A stretch of 13,557 nucleotides of DNA from assembly GCA_964655005.1 (NCBI GenBank), contig CAZZKE010000073.1, positions 1-13,557 on the forward strand, read 5' to 3'. Position 1 is the first letter of the stretch. The number at the start of each line of letters is the position of its first letter. This stretch comes from CAZZKE01 sp964655005 (GTDB taxonomy: Bacteria; Pseudomonadota; Alphaproteobacteria; Rhodospirillales; JABHCV01). Of the stretch, positions 12,932-13,557 are shown piece by piece. The notes under the pieces are model-generated. The model was not told the origin of the DNA. It saw only the letters and a list, made by a program, of their open reading frames with translations, and did no database searches. A program made the position numbers and the translations under genes.

Positions 12932-13402
12932 ATGAACGTAGTATTACACAAAACGGCGAAGCCGCGTCGGCAGCGTCGCCGGGTAGCCATTGATGGTCCG
13001 CGACCGGTCGATGTCCATGTCGGGGCGCGGCTCAGGCTCAGGCGCACACTGCTGGGTATCAGTCAGGAAAAACTCGGCGAAGCAGTCAGTCTGACATTTC
13101 AGCAAATCCAGAAATACGAACGCGGCGCCAATCGGGTCGGTGCTTCCCGACTGTTTGAATTCAGCCGAATTTTGGGCGTTCCCGTATCTTATTTTTTCGA
13201 TGACATGCCTAAAGAGGTGGCCGATTCCTACAAGACCGAGGTCGATGGGCTGTCCGACAAAATTCAGCAGAAAATCGAAGGCGACCCGATGGTCAGACGG
13301 GAAACCCTGGAACTGGTCCGCGCTTATTACAAGATAGGCGATCCGAAAGTCCGCAAGCGCATATACGAACTGGTCAAATCGCTCGGTCATTCCGCCGGTT
13401 GA
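12932..13402 (+). CDS. XRE-family helix-turn-helix transcriptional regulator (PraR-like)
   Basis: This is a 156-residue DNA-binding protein. A basic N-terminal segment (AKPRRQRRR) precedes a Cro/C1-type HTH at about 29-88: VDVHVGARLRLRRTLLG, then ISQEKLGEAVSLTFQQIQKYERG, then ANRVGASRLFEFSRILGVPVSYFF. This arrangement is characteristic of a widespread alphaproteobacterial regulator group that includes PraR of rhizobia (repressor of biofilm, quorum-sensing or symbiosis genes). The C-terminal region (about 95-156) is helical and charged and may mediate oligomerisation. A purine-rich GGGGGACGGA directly precedes the ATG. Target genes are unknown; the palindrome at 12855-12880 may be its own operator. 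Confidence 0.88.
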   Translation: MNVVLHKTAKPRRQRRRVAIDGPRPVDVHVGARLRLRRTLLGISQEKLGEAVSLTFQQIQKYERGANRVGASRLFEFSRILGVPVSYFFDDMPKEVADSYKTEVDGLSDKIQQKIEGDPMVRRETLELVRAYYKIGDPKVRKRIYELVKSLGHSAG

Positions 13403-13421
13403 TCGACGGTTCTGGAATAGT

Positions 13422-13439
13422 TCGGGGCTCTGGCCCCGA
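13422..13439 (+). terminator. GC-rich hairpin downstream of the XRE gene (weak terminator candidate)
   Basis: The stem tcggggc (13422-13428) pairs perfectly with gccccga (13433-13439) across a 4-nt loop, 20 nt after the stop codon. No T-run follows, so termination is uncertain. A second hairpin follows (ccccgt 13453-13458 with acgggg 1372-13477 numbering by position 13472-13477). No gene is seen in 13403-13515. Confidence 0.35.
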
Positions 13440-13515
13440 GCGTCCCGCCTGACCCCGTTGCAGGCTTGTTGACGGGGCTGTCGAAATAAGGCAAAACCTC
13501 AATATAACCAACGCC

Positions 13516-13557
13516 CGGGGAGTGGCGCAGCCTGGTAGCGCATCTGCTTTGGGAGCA
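13516..13557 (+). tRNA. tRNA-Pro (anticodon TGG), 5' part, cut by the window end
   Basis: The sequence begins with the acceptor strand CGGGGAG, then TG, a D-arm GCGC-AGCCTGGTA-GCGC, A, the anticodon 5' stem TCTGC and the loop TTTGGGA. The anticodon is TGG at 13550-13552, reading proline codons (CCA and by wobble others). The last three bases GCA begin the 3' side of the anticodon stem. The variable loop, T-arm and acceptor 3' strand lie beyond the window. The layout matches bacterial tRNA-Pro(UGG) closely. Confidence 0.95.

Noticed and set aside
13469..13508. Possible tRNA-Pro promoter (TTGACG at 13469-13474, TATAAC at 13503-13508)
   Set aside because: The spacing between the two boxes is 28 nt, too long for a sigma70 promoter, and no good -10 lies 16-18 nt after the TTGACG.
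1..13557. CRISPR arrays, insertion sequences, prophage or toxin-antitoxin genes
   Set aside because: No regularly spaced direct repeats, transposase, integrase or phage-type proteins were seen on either strand; the window is a housekeeping transport region.

Overview
The window looks like chromosomal DNA of an alphaproteobacterium, most likely a free-living Rhodospirillales-type organism. The grounds are GC-rich coding DNA with tightly packed operons, a short XRE regulator of the PraR-like type common in this class, and the protein character overall. The taxonomic call is inference; no rRNA or marker gene is present. The sequence is an assembly scaffold: it contains one 100-N gap flanked by a 55-bp duplication, which is almost certainly an artefact.

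Layout: (1) Positions 1-153 hold a 20-bp perfect inverted repeat around a 56-nt spacer, with no convincing gene. (2) Positions 154-3729 (+) carry livHMGF, the two permeases and two ATPases of a branched-chain amino-acid-type (HAAT family) ABC importer. Every junction overlaps by 1-4 nt. No substrate-binding protein is in view. (3) Positions 3752-4654 (+) encode a cytoplasmic DyP-type heme peroxidase, 22 nt behind livF and probably on the same transcript. (4) Positions 4651-12228 (-) are a ten-gene Mrp-type cation/proton antiporter operon. In transcription order it reads mrpE, mrpF, mrpG, a free-standing MbhD/MbhE (DUF4040) protein, mrpB, mrpC, a MrpD-like subunit, a second MrpD-like subunit, a small two-helix membrane protein, and a third, longer MrpD-like subunit. 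(5) Positions 12229-12353 are a divergent regulatory region. (6) Positions 12354-12839 (+) encode an exported DUF192 protein, and 12932-13402 (+) an XRE-family regulator. (7) The last 42 bases are the 5' part of a tRNA-Pro(TGG).

The main biological interest is the antiporter operon. It has no full-length MrpA. The C-terminal MbhD/MbhE part of MrpA is a separate small protein, and three NuoL/M/N-like subunits are present instead of the usual two (MrpA N-terminal domain plus MrpD). All three keep the membrane Glu and Lys residues expected of proton-translocating subunits. A conserved-looking small membrane protein is encoded between the second and third. A good sigma70-like promoter lies upstream of mrpE. 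A TTGTGCA-centred near-palindrome in the mrpE leader resembles the core of a 26-bp imperfect palindrome upstream of the XRE gene, suggesting, without proving, a shared regulator.

The liv genes and the peroxidase converge on the antiporter operon and meet it at a shared CTAG in which both stop codons overlap, so there is no intergenic terminator there.
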